Below are positions 6,850 to 14,103 of a stretch of DNA of 17,108 bases, in pieces. The translations under genes and the position numbers were made by a program. The first letter of the stretch is position 1, and the number at the start of each line of letters is the position of its first letter. Source of the DNA: an uncultured Desulfovibrio sp. (GTDB lineage Bacteria; Desulfobacterota; Desulfovibrionia; Desulfovibrionales; Desulfovibrionaceae). The notes under the pieces were generated by a model. It was not told where the DNA came from. It did no database searches and worked only from the letters and a program-made list of their open reading frames with translations. The DNA is taken from NCBI GenBank assembly GCA_900546145.1, contig URBN01000040.1, positions 1 to 17,108 on the forward strand, read 5' to 3'.

Positions 6850-7980
6850 ATGCAAAGGACAGACGATCCCATAGCGCTTGCCCAGAAACTCGTCCGCTGC
6901 AACACCATCTCCGGCGGCGACGAAAAGGCAGCCCTTGATATCCTGGCCCCTCTTCTTGAGGAGGCAGGTTTCAGTGTTACTTTCGATTTCTATGATCCCG
7001 CCAATCCGAAGCGGTGCAGCCTCTCTGCCCGCATCGGGGAAGGGCCTTCGATCCTTCTCTGCGGCCATATTGATACCGTGCCCCTGGGCGCGGCCCCCTG
7101 GGATTTTGATCCCCTGAAGGGCGAAATTTTGGACGGGAAGCTCCTGGGCCGCGGCGCTTCGGACATGAAGAGCGGCGCCGCAGCCCTGACTCTAGCAGCC
7201 TGCGCTGAAGGCCGTCTGGCTGCCAAAGCGGGCAAATCCGTGACCGTGCAGATTTACGGCGGCGAGGAGACGGGCTGCGAGGGATCCTTCCACATGGCGG
7301 GGAATAAAACCTTTATGAAAGACGTGAAGGCTGCCATCGTGGGCGAACCATCGGGCGCCCTGCCCCTCTGCGGCCACAAGGGCACGCTCTGGATGAAGGC
7401 TGTCTCGAAGGGCGTCACGGCCCATGGATCCATGCCTGAAAAGGGCGTCAACGCGCTCGACAAACTCATCCGCTTCGGATCGCGCATGCTGGAGAGCTTC
7501 AGGCTCGAAGGTGAGCATCCCGTGCTCGGCCATGGAACCTGGATTTTTTCCACCATGAAGGCCGGCCTCAATATCAATTCCGTCCCGGACAGCGCAGCCC
7601 TTACCCTCGATATCCGCACCATTCCGGGCCAGGACAACGCTGAAATCAGGGATCGCGTCATTGCTCTCGCGGAGGGTGAGGCCGAATTCGGGACGCTCCT
7701 TGATATTCCGCCTGTGTGGACGGATCCGGATAAAGGCTGGCTCTCCCACGCCTTTGACGTGCTGACTCCCTTCCTTGGCGGCCGTCCGGGCCCCATGAGC
7801 GTGGCCTTCTTTACGGACGCGGCAGCCCTGCGCTCCGTCATGCCGGATCTGCCCGTGCTCATCCTCGGTCCCGGCCCCTCTTCCGAGGCCCATCAGACCA
7901 ACGAGTTCTGCCCCACGGATCAGATTACCGCCTGCTATTCCATGTACCGGGCCCTCCTGAACGACTGGGCAAAGGGGTAA
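6850..7980 (+). CDS. M20-family metallo-hydrolase (ArgE/DapE/carboxypeptidase G2-like)
   Basis: A 376-residue cytoplasmic dinuclear-zinc hydrolase. The family removes acyl groups from amino acids or cleaves small peptide-like amides. All active-site elements are present: H73 and D75 in CGHIDTVP, bridging D105 in GRGASDMKSG, catalytic base E139 and ligand E140 in GGEETGCEG, E166 in VGEPSG, and the late histidine H348 in SEAHQTNE. H192 in VTAHGSMP starts the dimerisation ('lid') domain, which runs to about residue 285. GGGAGA precedes the ATG by seven bases. The gene lies 88 bases after livF and 4 bases before an amidase gene, suggesting that imported compounds are hydrolysed here. Substrate is unknown; acetylornithine, succinyl-diaminopimelate or folyl-glutamate-type activities are all compatible with the fold. 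Confidence 0.93.
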   Translation: MQRTDDPIALAQKLVRCNTISGGDEKAALDILAPLLEEAGFSVTFDFYDPANPKRCSLSARIGEGPSILLCGHIDTVPLGAAPWDFDPLKGEILDGKLLGRGASDMKSGAAALTLAACAEGRLAAKAGKSVTVQIYGGEETGCEGSFHMAGNKTFMKDVKAAIVGEPSGALPLCGHKGTLWMKAVSKGVTAHGSMPEKGVNALDKLIRFGSRMLESFRLEGEHPVLGHGTWIFSTMKAGLNINSVPDSAALTLDIRTIPGQDNAEIRDRVIALAEGEAEFGTLLDIPPVWTDPDKGWLSHAFDVLTPFLGGRPGPMSVAFFTDAAALRSVMPDLPVLILGPGPSSEAHQTNEFCPTDQITACYSMYRALLNDWAKG

Positions 7981-7984
7981 TCCT

Positions 7985-9325
7985 ATGACAGACGACCTGC
8001 CTCCGCGGCTCACGACAGATCTCTTCCGGACAGCCTCAGGCGCGCGCCTGCAGGAAATCTACCGTACCCTCTTCCACCGCATAGCGGAGCGGGAGGACGA
8101 GCTCCACGTCTTCACGGATGGCGGATTCAGTCCGCGCCGCGTGCTTGACGTGCTTGACGACCTGGAACACCACTGGCCTGATCCCCGAGTGCGTCCTCCG
8201 CTCTTCGGCGTGCCAGTCGGCGTCAAGGATCTCTACCGCACGGCCGGCTACGCCATCCACGCGGGATCCCTGCTCCCCGCGAGCTGCTTCCGCGGCCCGG
8301 AGGCCGATATTGTCACGGCGCTGAAAAAGCTCGGCTGCGTGGTCATGGGCATCACCCAGAGCTCGGAGTTTGCCGGAGCGGCTCCTGCCTCCACCTGTAA
8401 TCCGCTGAATCCCGGACATACGCCGGGCGGATCCAGCAGCGGATCGGCGGCCGGCGTGGCTGTCGGCTACTTCCCGCTGGCCCTCGGCACGCAGACAAAG
8501 GGATCCGTGGCGCGCCCAGCCTCCTACTGCGGCGTCATCGGCGTGAAACCCGGCCGGGGCACTCTCTCCACGGCCGGCATCGTGCCTTTTTCCGAATCCG
8601 TAGACCAGCCGGGTTTCTTCTGCAGTAGCATGTCCGACGCCGCTCTCGTGCTCGACGCTCTGGTCGTGCCTGACAGCGCGAAGCCCGGCGTGCCTCGCTT
8701 CTGGAACCTCGCCGTTCCCCGGGGAGCCTACCTGGAGGAGGCGGATCCGGTCTGCCTGAAGCTCTTTGAAGCCGTCTGCCGGAAACTTTCGGAAAGCGAG
8801 GCTCTCCTCATCCGGGACTGCGATGTCCTGCCAGACTGGCCGTCCATCCGGGAAATTCATGAAAGACTGACCTCCGCGGAACTCGCGGCCACGCATGACA
8901 GGCTCTGGAAGAAGTTCGGCTGCCTCGTAAGGCAGCCCACCAGGGACTGCGTGGCCCGCGGCCGAGAATACGGGCAGCAGGCCATTCTCAGGGGGTGCAG
9001 TTCGGCCGAGTCCCTGCGCGCCAGGCTCGCCCAGTGCATGGAGGAAAACCACATTGACGCCTTCATCGCGCCTGCCGCCACCGGACCGGCCCCGGCCGGA
9101 CTCGACAGCACGGGCGATCCCGTCATGAACGTGCCCTGGACGCACGCCGGCCTCCCCGTGATCTGTCTGCCCATGGGATCCGTATCGCCTGACGGCACTT
9201 TTATCGTAGGCCGCTCCGCCAAGGGAGCGGACAGCCTTCCCGTAGGGCTGCAGATAGTCGGCCGCCCGGGATCCGAACTCATCCTTCCGGTTCTCGGCCA
9301 TCTCGCCGAACTGCTCCTCGGGTAA
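7985..9325 (+). CDS. Amidase-signature family hydrolase
   Basis: A 446-residue Ser-cisSer-Lys amidase. The catalytic lysine is K81 in GVPVGVKD, the cis-serine is S150 in TPGGSSSGS, and the nucleophile is S174 in GTQTKGSVARPAS. The 24-residue spacing between S150 and S174 equals that in fatty acid amide hydrolase. In most members two glycines precede the nucleophile; here the first is K172. The C-terminal part contains PWTHAGLPVICLPMG and GLQIVGRPG, both typical. The start at ATG 7985 follows AAGGGG and lies 4 bases after the M20 stop, so the two are cotranscribed. No signal peptide is seen. These enzymes release ammonia or an amine from diverse amides, and GatA-like function is unlikely without gatB or gatC nearby. 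Position downstream of the importer suggests use of a transported amide. Confidence 0.93.
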   Translation: MTDDLPPRLTTDLFRTASGARLQEIYRTLFHRIAEREDELHVFTDGGFSPRRVLDVLDDLEHHWPDPRVRPPLFGVPVGVKDLYRTAGYAIHAGSLLPASCFRGPEADIVTALKKLGCVVMGITQSSEFAGAAPASTCNPLNPGHTPGGSSSGSAAGVAVGYFPLALGTQTKGSVARPASYCGVIGVKPGRGTLSTAGIVPFSESVDQPGFFCSSMSDAALVLDALVVPDSAKPGVPRFWNLAVPRGAYLEEADPVCLKLFEAVCRKLSESEALLIRDCDVLPDWPSIREIHERLTSAELAATHDRLWKKFGCLVRQPTRDCVARGREYGQQAILRGCSSAESLRARLAQCMEENHIDAFIAPAATGPAPAGLDSTGDPVMNVPWTHAGLPVICLPMGSVSPDGTFIVGRSAKGADSLPVGLQIVGRPGSELILPVLGHLAELLLG

Positions 9326-9349
9326 GGTCCCTGGTTCCCTGCCATTTCA

Positions 9350-9390
9350 GGCCCCCGTCAGGCACAGCTCCTGCGGGGGCCTTTCCGTTT
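9350..9390 (+). terminator. Rho-independent terminator after the amidase gene
   Basis: GGCCCCCG (9350-9357) pairs with CGGGGGCC (9374-9381). Inside, CAGG (9359-9362) pairs with CCTG (9370-9373), leaving one bulged T and a 7-base loop. TTTCCGTTT follows. It marks the end of the transporter-hydrolase operon and separates it from the exporter gene. Confidence 0.88.
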
Positions 9391-9440
9391 GCGTTCGTTT
9401 CCCGTTGCCGTTATACATCCCCGCTCGGAGGAAAACGATC

Positions 9441-10322
9441 GTGAAGAAGACTCTTTTTACGGCTCAGGAACTGGCTCTGTGCGGCGTGACCATGCTCTGG
9501 GGCGGCACCTTTCTGATTATCCGTCTGGCCATGCAGGAATGCGGACCGTTCTGGTTCGTGTGCCTGCGCTTCGGAGCTGCATCCCTTGCTCTTGCCCTTG
9601 TGAGCCTGCCCGTCCTGAAACGGTTTACCCGCAGGGAGATTTGGGGCGGCATCGTCATCGGCGTCACCGTCTACGTTGAATACAGCCTGCAGACGGCCGG
9701 CCTCGCCTATATCGAGGCCTCGCGATCGGCCTTTATCACGGCCTTTTATGTTCCCCTCGTGCCTCTCTTCGAGTGGCTTATCATGCGCCGCAGGCCCGGC
9801 CGCATGGCCCTCATCGGGCTGGCGCTCGCCTTTCCCGGCGTCATCCTGCTCTCGGGCATGGATGTCTCCGGAGGCATCGGCAGGGGAGAGCTTCTCACCA
9901 TCGGCTGCGCCATCGTTTACGCCCTGGAAATCATTGTCATCGCCATGATCGTGCCGGGCACCGACCCCCGCCGCGTCACGCTTGTCGAACTGGTGGTAAC
10001 CGCCCTTCTCGCGGGTGCCAGCATGCCCCTGAATGGCGAGAGCGTCTCCCTCTCTCCCTATGTGCTCGCCGCGGGCATCGGCCTCGGCGTGTGCACGGCT
10101 CTCATCCAGAGCGTCATCGCCTGGGCGCAGAAAAGCGTGCCGCCCACCAAGGCCACACTGATTTACACGGGCGAGCCCGTCTGGGGCGGCGTGATTGGCT
10201 GCCTCTATGGCGAAAGGCTCACCCTCTCCTCCCTCGCTGGCTGCGCGCTCGTGCTGGCCGGCATCCTGATCAGCGAAAGGCCGGAGAAGAAGGCCGGACA
10301 GCCGGCGGAAAAGGCGGAATGA
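9441..10322 (+). CDS. EamA/DMT-superfamily transporter
   Basis: A 293-residue inner-membrane protein with about ten hydrophobic helices in two EamA repeats. The first repeat starts with LALCGVTMLWGGTFLIIRLA and contains 'LRFGAASLAL'. The second repeat has IYTGEPVWGGVIGCLYGERL, the usual 'EPV' motif before the last helices, and ends with ALVLAGILISE and a charged tail. I chose GTG 9441 because CGGAGGA lies eight bases upstream; an in-frame TTG at 9405 has no ribosome binding site. Members export amino acids or other metabolites, and the substrate is unknown. A strong terminator on each side makes it a separate transcription unit from the upstream operon, although a metabolic link to that operon is possible. 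Confidence 0.92.
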   Translation: MKKTLFTAQELALCGVTMLWGGTFLIIRLAMQECGPFWFVCLRFGAASLALALVSLPVLKRFTRREIWGGIVIGVTVYVEYSLQTAGLAYIEASRSAFITAFYVPLVPLFEWLIMRRRPGRMALIGLALAFPGVILLSGMDVSGGIGRGELLTIGCAIVYALEIIVIAMIVPGTDPRRVTLVELVVTALLAGASMPLNGESVSLSPYVLAAGIGLGVCTALIQSVIAWAQKSVPPTKATLIYTGEPVWGGVIGCLYGERLTLSSLAGCALVLAGILISERPEKKAGQPAEKAE

Positions 10323-10348
10323 CGCAGACGGAAGGCCTGAACCGCGGG

Positions 10349-10391
10349 AAAAAGCCTGCTGCCGGCCTTTCCGGCGAGCAGGCTTTTATTT
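10349..10391. terminator. Bidirectional terminator between the convergent exporter and ypfJ genes
   Basis: AGCCTGCT (10353-10360) pairs with AGCAGGCT (10377-10384), and GCCGG (10361-10365) with CCGGC (10371-10375), with one bulged G. TTTTATTTT follows on the plus strand. Five A residues at 10349-10353 give TTTTT for transcripts arriving on the minus strand. Confidence 0.9.
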
Positions 10392-10483
10392 TCTGAGCGA
10401 ACCTGATCCCGGCCCGTAATTCCTGAAGTAAAACATCACATTCCGGGACGGATCAGGAGCCCGGAGTGCTCTTCGGATACAGC

Positions 10484-11413
10484 CTAGCGCATTTCGGCGA
10501 ACGTGTTGCACTGCTGCGGATTCCCGGAGTCGAATCCCCTGCGGAACCATGTATAGCGCTGCTTTGAGGTGCCGTGAGTGAAGCTGTCCGGAACGACACG
10601 GCCCTGGCTCTGACGCTGCAGCCTGTCGTCGCCAATGGCCGCGGCCGTGTCCAGGGCCTCCTGCAGGTCGCCGTTCTCCAGCATGCCCTGATCCGCCGTG
10701 TAGCGTCCCCAGACGCCGGCGAAGCAGTCTGCCTGCAGTTCCAGCATGACGGAGAGCCTGTTGGCTTCCTTCTTCGAGGCCCTGCGCTCAAGGCCGCTCA
10801 CCCTGTCCGTAATGCCGAGCTGGTTCTGCACGTGATGGCCGACTTCGTGGGCCAGAACGTAGCCGAGGGCGAAGTCTCCTCCGCCGCCGAGATGTTTCTG
10901 CATGTCGCGGTAGAAGGACAGATCCAGATAGACCTTTTCGTCAGCCGGGCAGTAGAAGGGTCCCATGGCCGACTGGCCGTAGCCGCAGGCCGTCGATGTC
11001 TGGCCCGTGTAAAGCACGAGCCTGGCCGGGCTGTACTGCTTCCCGGCCTCTCTGAAGATGCCGCCCCAGGCCTCCTCCGTGGTTTTGAGCATGACGGAGA
11101 TGAAGCGCCCCATTTCGTCCTGCGGCGAGCCCGTTCCGGACTGTCCGCTCCGGCTTCCGCGGGCCTGCCCGGAGTCTGTCCACTGCTGCTCCTGCACCTG
11201 CACGGGCAGGCCGGAGCCTTCCAGAAGCGGCGTCAGATCGTAACCGTAGAGCGCGGCCACGATGACAATGGCGAGCACGATGAGGCCTGTCTTTCCCCTG
11301 AGGGGGATGCCGCCCCTCACGCCGTAGCCGCCGCCCCGTCCAAAGGCTCCTCCGCCTCCGCTGCCGCGCCTGTCTTCCACATTGCTGCTTCCTTCGCGAT
11401 CCTGCCAGCGCAT
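10484..11413 (-). CDS. ypfJ: YpfJ-family neutral zinc metallopeptidase
   Basis: A 309-residue membrane-anchored protein of the Zn_peptidase (YpfJ) family. The N-terminus is Gly/Arg-rich (about residues 17-35), as usual for the family. One transmembrane helix follows at about 42-58 (TGLIVLAIVIVAALYGY). The catalytic domain contains the HExxH motif at 189-193 (AHEVGHHVQNQLG), with a further conserved ELQADC segment at 225-230 that probably supplies the third ligand. Four other conserved landmarks are 'CGYG', 'GPFYCP', 'VYLDLSF' and the closing 'TWFRRGFDSG'. The ATG at 11413 is preceded by AGGAGG. The biological substrate of the family is not known. The leader contains two hairpins immediately upstream of the ribosome binding site. 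Confidence 0.93.
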   Translation of the reverse strand: MRWQDREGSSNVEDRRGSGGGGAFGRGGGYGVRGGIPLRGKTGLIVLAIVIVAALYGYDLTPLLEGSGLPVQVQEQQWTDSGQARGSRSGQSGTGSPQDEMGRFISVMLKTTEEAWGGIFREAGKQYSPARLVLYTGQTSTACGYGQSAMGPFYCPADEKVYLDLSFYRDMQKHLGGGGDFALGYVLAHEVGHHVQNQLGITDRVSGLERRASKKEANRLSVMLELQADCFAGVWGRYTADQGMLENGDLQEALDTAAAIGDDRLQRQSQGRVVPDSFTHGTSKQRYTWFRRGFDSGNPQQCNTFAEMR

Positions 11414-11426
11414 GGCTCCTCCTCTT

Positions 11427-11467
11427 CCGGCCAGAGGCCGGTTCCGCCCCGGGCGGAATGTTTTTTT
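11427..11467. promoter_or_regulatory. Two adjacent hairpins in the ypfJ leader, with T7 on the plus strand
   Basis: CCGGCC/GGCCGG (11427-11432 and 11436-11441) is followed directly by TTCCGCCC/GGGCGGAA (11442-11449 and 11451-11458). On the plus strand TTTTTTT lies at 11461-11467, so that strand has terminator form. For minus-strand ypfJ transcripts the same elements form a structured leader ending just before the ribosome binding site. Confidence 0.65.
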
Positions 11468-11564
11468 ATGCCTGTATCAGTTTGCCGATCCCCTGTCCCG
11501 CGTCCCCGTTTTCCGAGCGCTGCGGCAGGGAAAAAACACGTGCGGAGAACAGGGACCGGCGGAC

Positions 11565-12044
11565 TCAGTATATTTCCCTGCCGCTTTCCCTGTACGCGTC
11601 GAAGGTTCTGATGGTCAGATCCCTGTCGAGCTGACGGAGTGAGAGGACGCCGTCATCTTTCCGGCCGTTTTCGATGAAGCGGTAGATATAGTCATCGCGG
11701 AAGCCGACGCGGGCCGCGTCCTCCGCGGTGTTGCCGAAGTACGCGGTTCTGATGTTGGCCCAGATGATGGCCCCGAGGCACATGGGACAGGGGTAGCACG
11801 AGGTGTAGATCTCGCACCCCGAAAGATCGCGCGTTCCGAGGTTCCGGCATGCGTCGCGTATGGCCTCGATCTCGGCGTGGCAGGTCGGATCCTGAGCGGC
11901 CAGAACCCGGTTGTGTCCGCGCCCGATAATTTTCCCGTCCTTCACAATGACGGCGCCGAAGGGTCCTCCCTCGCCGCTTTCCAGATTGCCGCCGGCCTCC
12001 TCCGCTGCCGCGGCCATGAACCCGTGCTTCCTATCAGCTGTCAT
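11565..12044 (-). CDS. guaD: Guanine deaminase-like protein (cytidine/deoxycytidylate deaminase fold)
   Basis: A 159-residue zinc deaminase. Zinc and catalytic residues are H56 and E58 in PTCHAEIEAI, and C86 and C89 in TSCYPCPMCLGAI. Overall spacing and the segments GGPFGAVIVKDG, DPTCHAE, GFRDDYIYR and the terminal 'REIY' resemble Bacillus-type guanine deaminase, which converts guanine to xanthine and ammonia, more than TadA, the tRNA adenosine deaminase. The ATG at 12044 lies inside the end of umuC; the two genes overlap by 11 bases and share a good GGGAGGAG site, so translation is coupled. Linking a base deaminase to a translesion polymerase is unusual. Substrate is inferred from similarity only; a related nucleoside or nucleotide cannot be excluded. 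Confidence 0.88.
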   Translation of the reverse strand: MTADRKHGFMAAAAEEAGGNLESGEGGPFGAVIVKDGKIIGRGHNRVLAAQDPTCHAEIEAIRDACRNLGTRDLSGCEIYTSCYPCPMCLGAIIWANIRTAYFGNTAEDAARVGFRDDYIYRFIENGRKDDGVLSLRQLDRDLTIRTFDAYRESGREIY

Positions 12045-13407
12045 ACTCCTCCCTGATCCGCCGGCCGGCGGATACGCTGTACTGTGTGTCTTCCGGAAAA
12101 ATTCCGGGGTTTACGCCCTGGCTGTAGCCAGCTCCTTCCAGCTCGTTGTCCGCGCCGGAGAGAGATTTAAGCAGTTCATCTTCCAGGGGGCGCTCTCGTC
12201 TGAGGGGGAGCCCCGCGGAGGCGAAGGTCACGGTCCTGTGCCCGTAGCGGGCGTTGATGTCATCCATCGCTTTCATGAGCCTGGCCTGCTTCTTCCCGTC
12301 CTTCTGCGGCGCGAGAAGGCTCAGCTCACGCCTGTCCTCCCGCTCCACGCTGAAAAGCATGACGCCGCCGCGGGCGTAGCGGTACCCGGGCTTCCAGATG
12401 GCGTCCAGCGCGCCGCGCGCCTTCTTCAGGAAAAGCGCCGTGTCAGCTGAGGGGAACGGCAGGTTCACGGTCGCGGAATTGGCGTAGACCCCGTCCTTAT
12501 CGAAAAGCGAAGTCTGCACGTGCACGGAAAAGCCCCAGGCCACCAGCCTCTCGCTGCGGAGCCGCTCCAGGGCGCGTTCGGTGAAGGCGGAAATGGCTTC
12601 CATGAGAAGGTCCTTCCGCGTAATGCGGTGCCCGAAGGAGCGCGAAACCACGAGCGTCTGGCGGATTGACCCGGGATCGCCGTCTGGCACGGCGGAGACG
12701 CCGCGCAGCTCGAGCGCGGTGTTCCAGAGCGTGACAGAGAAACGGCGGCGTATCCAGGCGTCGTCCGCGCGGGCGAGATCAAAGGCCGTGCGGATGCCTG
12801 CCGCGCTGAGCCGGGCGGCCACGCGCCTGCCCACGCCCCAGACTTCCTCCACGGGACTCTCCCTCAAAAGCCGGGAGCAGTCCTTTTCCCCGGGCAGGAC
12901 CTGCCACAGCCCCCGTCCGCTTTTCTTGGCCGCGTGGTTGGCCAGCTTGGCCAGGGTTTTGGTGGAGGAGATGCCGATGGAGACGGGGATTCCGGTCCAG
13001 CGCTCCACGCGCAGCCTGGCTTCGGACGCGAGTTCCGCCGCGTTGGCGGCCTCGGCGCCGGTGAGCCGGCAGAAGGCCTCGTCAATGGAATACTGGCGCA
13101 CGTCCTGGCACAGGGTTTCAAGCGTCTGGATGACCCTGGCCGAGAGATCGCCGTAAAGGGCGAAGTTGGAGGAAAAGACGGCGACACCATGCTCTTTCAG
13201 AAAATCGTGAATTCTGAACTCCGCCTCGCCCACGGCTATGTTCAGCGCTTTGGCCTCGGCCGAGCGCGCGATGATACAGCCGTCGTTGTTGGAAAGCACG
13301 ACGACGGGAGCGTGCCTGAGATCAGGGCGGAAAAGCCGTTCGCAGGAAGCGTAGAAATTGTTGCAGTCGGCCAGGAGCCAGAGGCCGGCGGATTGTCCTG
13401 ATATCAC
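12034..13407 (-). CDS. umuC: DNA polymerase V catalytic subunit UmuC (Y-family)
   Basis: A 457-residue Y-family polymerase that, with processed UmuD, performs error-prone translesion synthesis. Metal-binding residues are D14 in LLADCNNFYASCE and D109-E110 in QYSIDEAF; Y19 occupies the steric-gate region. The palm and thumb contain SNNDGCIIARS, IGISSTKTLAKLANH and VWGVGRR, all close to UmuC. The clamp-binding position, QLNLF in E. coli UmuC, reads ELSLL here after GVML. The last 60 or so residues diverge from the E. coli tail. The start is GTG 13407, with GGAGGT seven bases upstream, 22 bases after the umuD stop. The gene is probably damage-inducible together with umuD. Confidence 0.95.
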   Translation of the reverse strand: MISGQSAGLWLLADCNNFYASCERLFRPDLRHAPVVVLSNNDGCIIARSAEAKALNIAVGEAEFRIHDFLKEHGVAVFSSNFALYGDLSARVIQTLETLCQDVRQYSIDEAFCRLTGAEAANAAELASEARLRVERWTGIPVSIGISSTKTLAKLANHAAKKSGRGLWQVLPGEKDCSRLLRESPVEEVWGVGRRVAARLSAAGIRTAFDLARADDAWIRRRFSVTLWNTALELRGVSAVPDGDPGSIRQTLVVSRSFGHRITRKDLLMEAISAFTERALERLRSERLVAWGFSVHVQTSLFDKDGVYANSATVNLPFPSADTALFLKKARGALDAIWKPGYRYARGGVMLFSVEREDRRELSLLAPQKDGKKQARLMKAMDDINARYGHRTVTFASAGLPLRRERPLEDELLKSLSGADNELEGAGYSQGVNPGIFPEDTQYSVSAGRRIREEYDS

Positions 13408-13429
13408 GGGGAATACCTCCGGCTGACGG

Positions 13430-13879
13430 TCAGAGTTTGTGGATGACGTAGGTGACCACGCCCCAGATGTGCACGTATTCGCGGTTCGTGATGTCGAAGT
13501 CCGGATAGTCGGGATTGGCGGGCTTCAGCAGCACGCGCCCCTTCTCCCTGATGAGGCGCTTTACCGTGAGTTCCCCGTCCAGCGCGGCGATAACCACGCG
13601 TCCGCTGTCAGCAGCCACGGAACGGTCGACAACGAGCAGATCGCCGTCGTGTATGCCCGCGCCGGTCATGGAGTCGCCCGTGACATGCAGGAAGAAGGTC
13701 GCCGCTTCGTTATGGACGAGGTGGCGGTGCAGATCCAGCCGCCCGTCCATGAAGTCGTCCGCGGGCGAAGGAAAGCCCGCCTGTATGGGACAGAGATAGA
13801 GCGGAATCCCTTCCCTGCCTTCCACGGCGGGAGCGGGACGCCCGGCGAAGCTCAGTGCGGGATCGAGTTTCAGAGTCAT
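13430..13879 (-). CDS. umuD: UmuD, self-cleaving polymerase V subunit
   Basis: A 149-residue LexA/UmuD-type S24 serine protease. RecA filaments stimulate its self-cleavage; the processed form activates UmuC. The scissile bond is Ala34-Gly35 in IQAGFPSPA, with alanine in place of the cysteine of E. coli UmuD. The catalytic serine is S70 in TGDSMTGAGI and the lysine is K107 in ELTVKRL; the 37-residue spacing equals that of E. coli. The C-terminal 'WGVVTYVIHKL' completes the fold. There is no DNA-binding domain, which excludes LexA itself. The start at ATG 13879 lies just after GGGGAAAA, a weak ribosome binding site. A dyad 22-44 bases upstream may be its operator. Confidence 0.95.
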   Translation of the reverse strand: MTLKLDPALSFAGRPAPAVEGREGIPLYLCPIQAGFPSPADDFMDGRLDLHRHLVHNEAATFFLHVTGDSMTGAGIHDGDLLVVDRSVAADSGRVVIAALDGELTVKRLIREKGRVLLKPANPDYPDFDITNREYVHIWGVVTYVIHKL

Positions 13880-13900
13880 TTTTCCCCTGCGGTTGCTGCG

Positions 13901-13923
13901 TTCCGGAGAATCATTCTCACGAA
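13901..13923 (-). promoter_or_regulatory. Candidate LexA-type operator upstream of umuD
   Basis: A perfect inner palindrome GAGAAT-C-ATTCTC (13906-13918) is flanked symmetrically by TTC (13901-13903) and GAA (13921-13923), so 9 of 11 half-site positions match. It lies 22 bases before the umuD start, where a repressor would block transcription. The E. coli form CTGT-N8-ACAG is absent. Confidence 0.5.
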
Positions 13924-14021
13924 AAGGGGGTAAAGGCCCGCGTCCGGGAAGTCAAGCCGTACGGCGTGCCGCATTGCGGTTTCCGTTTGTTTTTTCGGGG
14001 AAAATTCAGAGGGGAAACCCC

Positions 14022-14050
14022 TTGCCAAGGAGCCGCGAAAGGCTTAATTT
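14022..14050 (+). promoter_or_regulatory. Candidate sigma-70 promoter for the small ORF
   Basis: TTGCCA (14022-14027) is a good -35 match, followed after 17 bases by TAATTT (14045-14050), a moderate -10. A short dyad AGGGG-AAA-CCCCT (14010-14022) abuts the -35 and could be a regulator site. The downstream message would start near 14057, which leaves a leader containing a GGGCGGA/TCCGCCC hairpin (14066-14082). Confidence 0.45.
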
Positions 14051-14065
14051 AAAGGAGAACTTGAA

Positions 14066-14082
14066 GGGCGGAAAATCCGCCC
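14066..14082 (+). other. Leader hairpin before the small ORF
   Basis: GGGCGGA (14066-14072) and TCCGCCC (14076-14082) pair around AAA. An AAAGGAGAAC site directly before TTG 14061 could also start a 28-codon overlapping peptide ending at 14147. That peptide is low-confidence; the hairpin would lie inside its coding region. Confidence 0.45.
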
Positions 14083-14103
14083 CAAATATCAGGGAGGTGC
14101 CGC

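Noticed and set aside
8036..9301. 421-codon minus-strand frame opposite the amidase gene
   Set aside because: Shadow of high third-position GC; Arg/Gly/Ala-rich and without motifs, while the plus strand has a complete catalytic triad.
7985..9325. GatA subunit of the Asp/Glu-tRNA amidotransferase
   Set aside because: The amidase fold fits, but no gatB or gatC is nearby and the sequence before the nucleophile (GTQTKGS) differs from GatA (GSDTGGS).
10574..11611. 345-codon plus-strand frame opposite ypfJ
   Set aside because: It mirrors the GC-rich ypfJ sequence, has no ribosome binding site or protein-like domains, and ypfJ has full family motifs on the other strand.
13880..13990. Classical CTGT-N8-ACAG SOS box upstream of umuD
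   Set aside because: Looked for on both strands and not found; a different dyad is reported instead.
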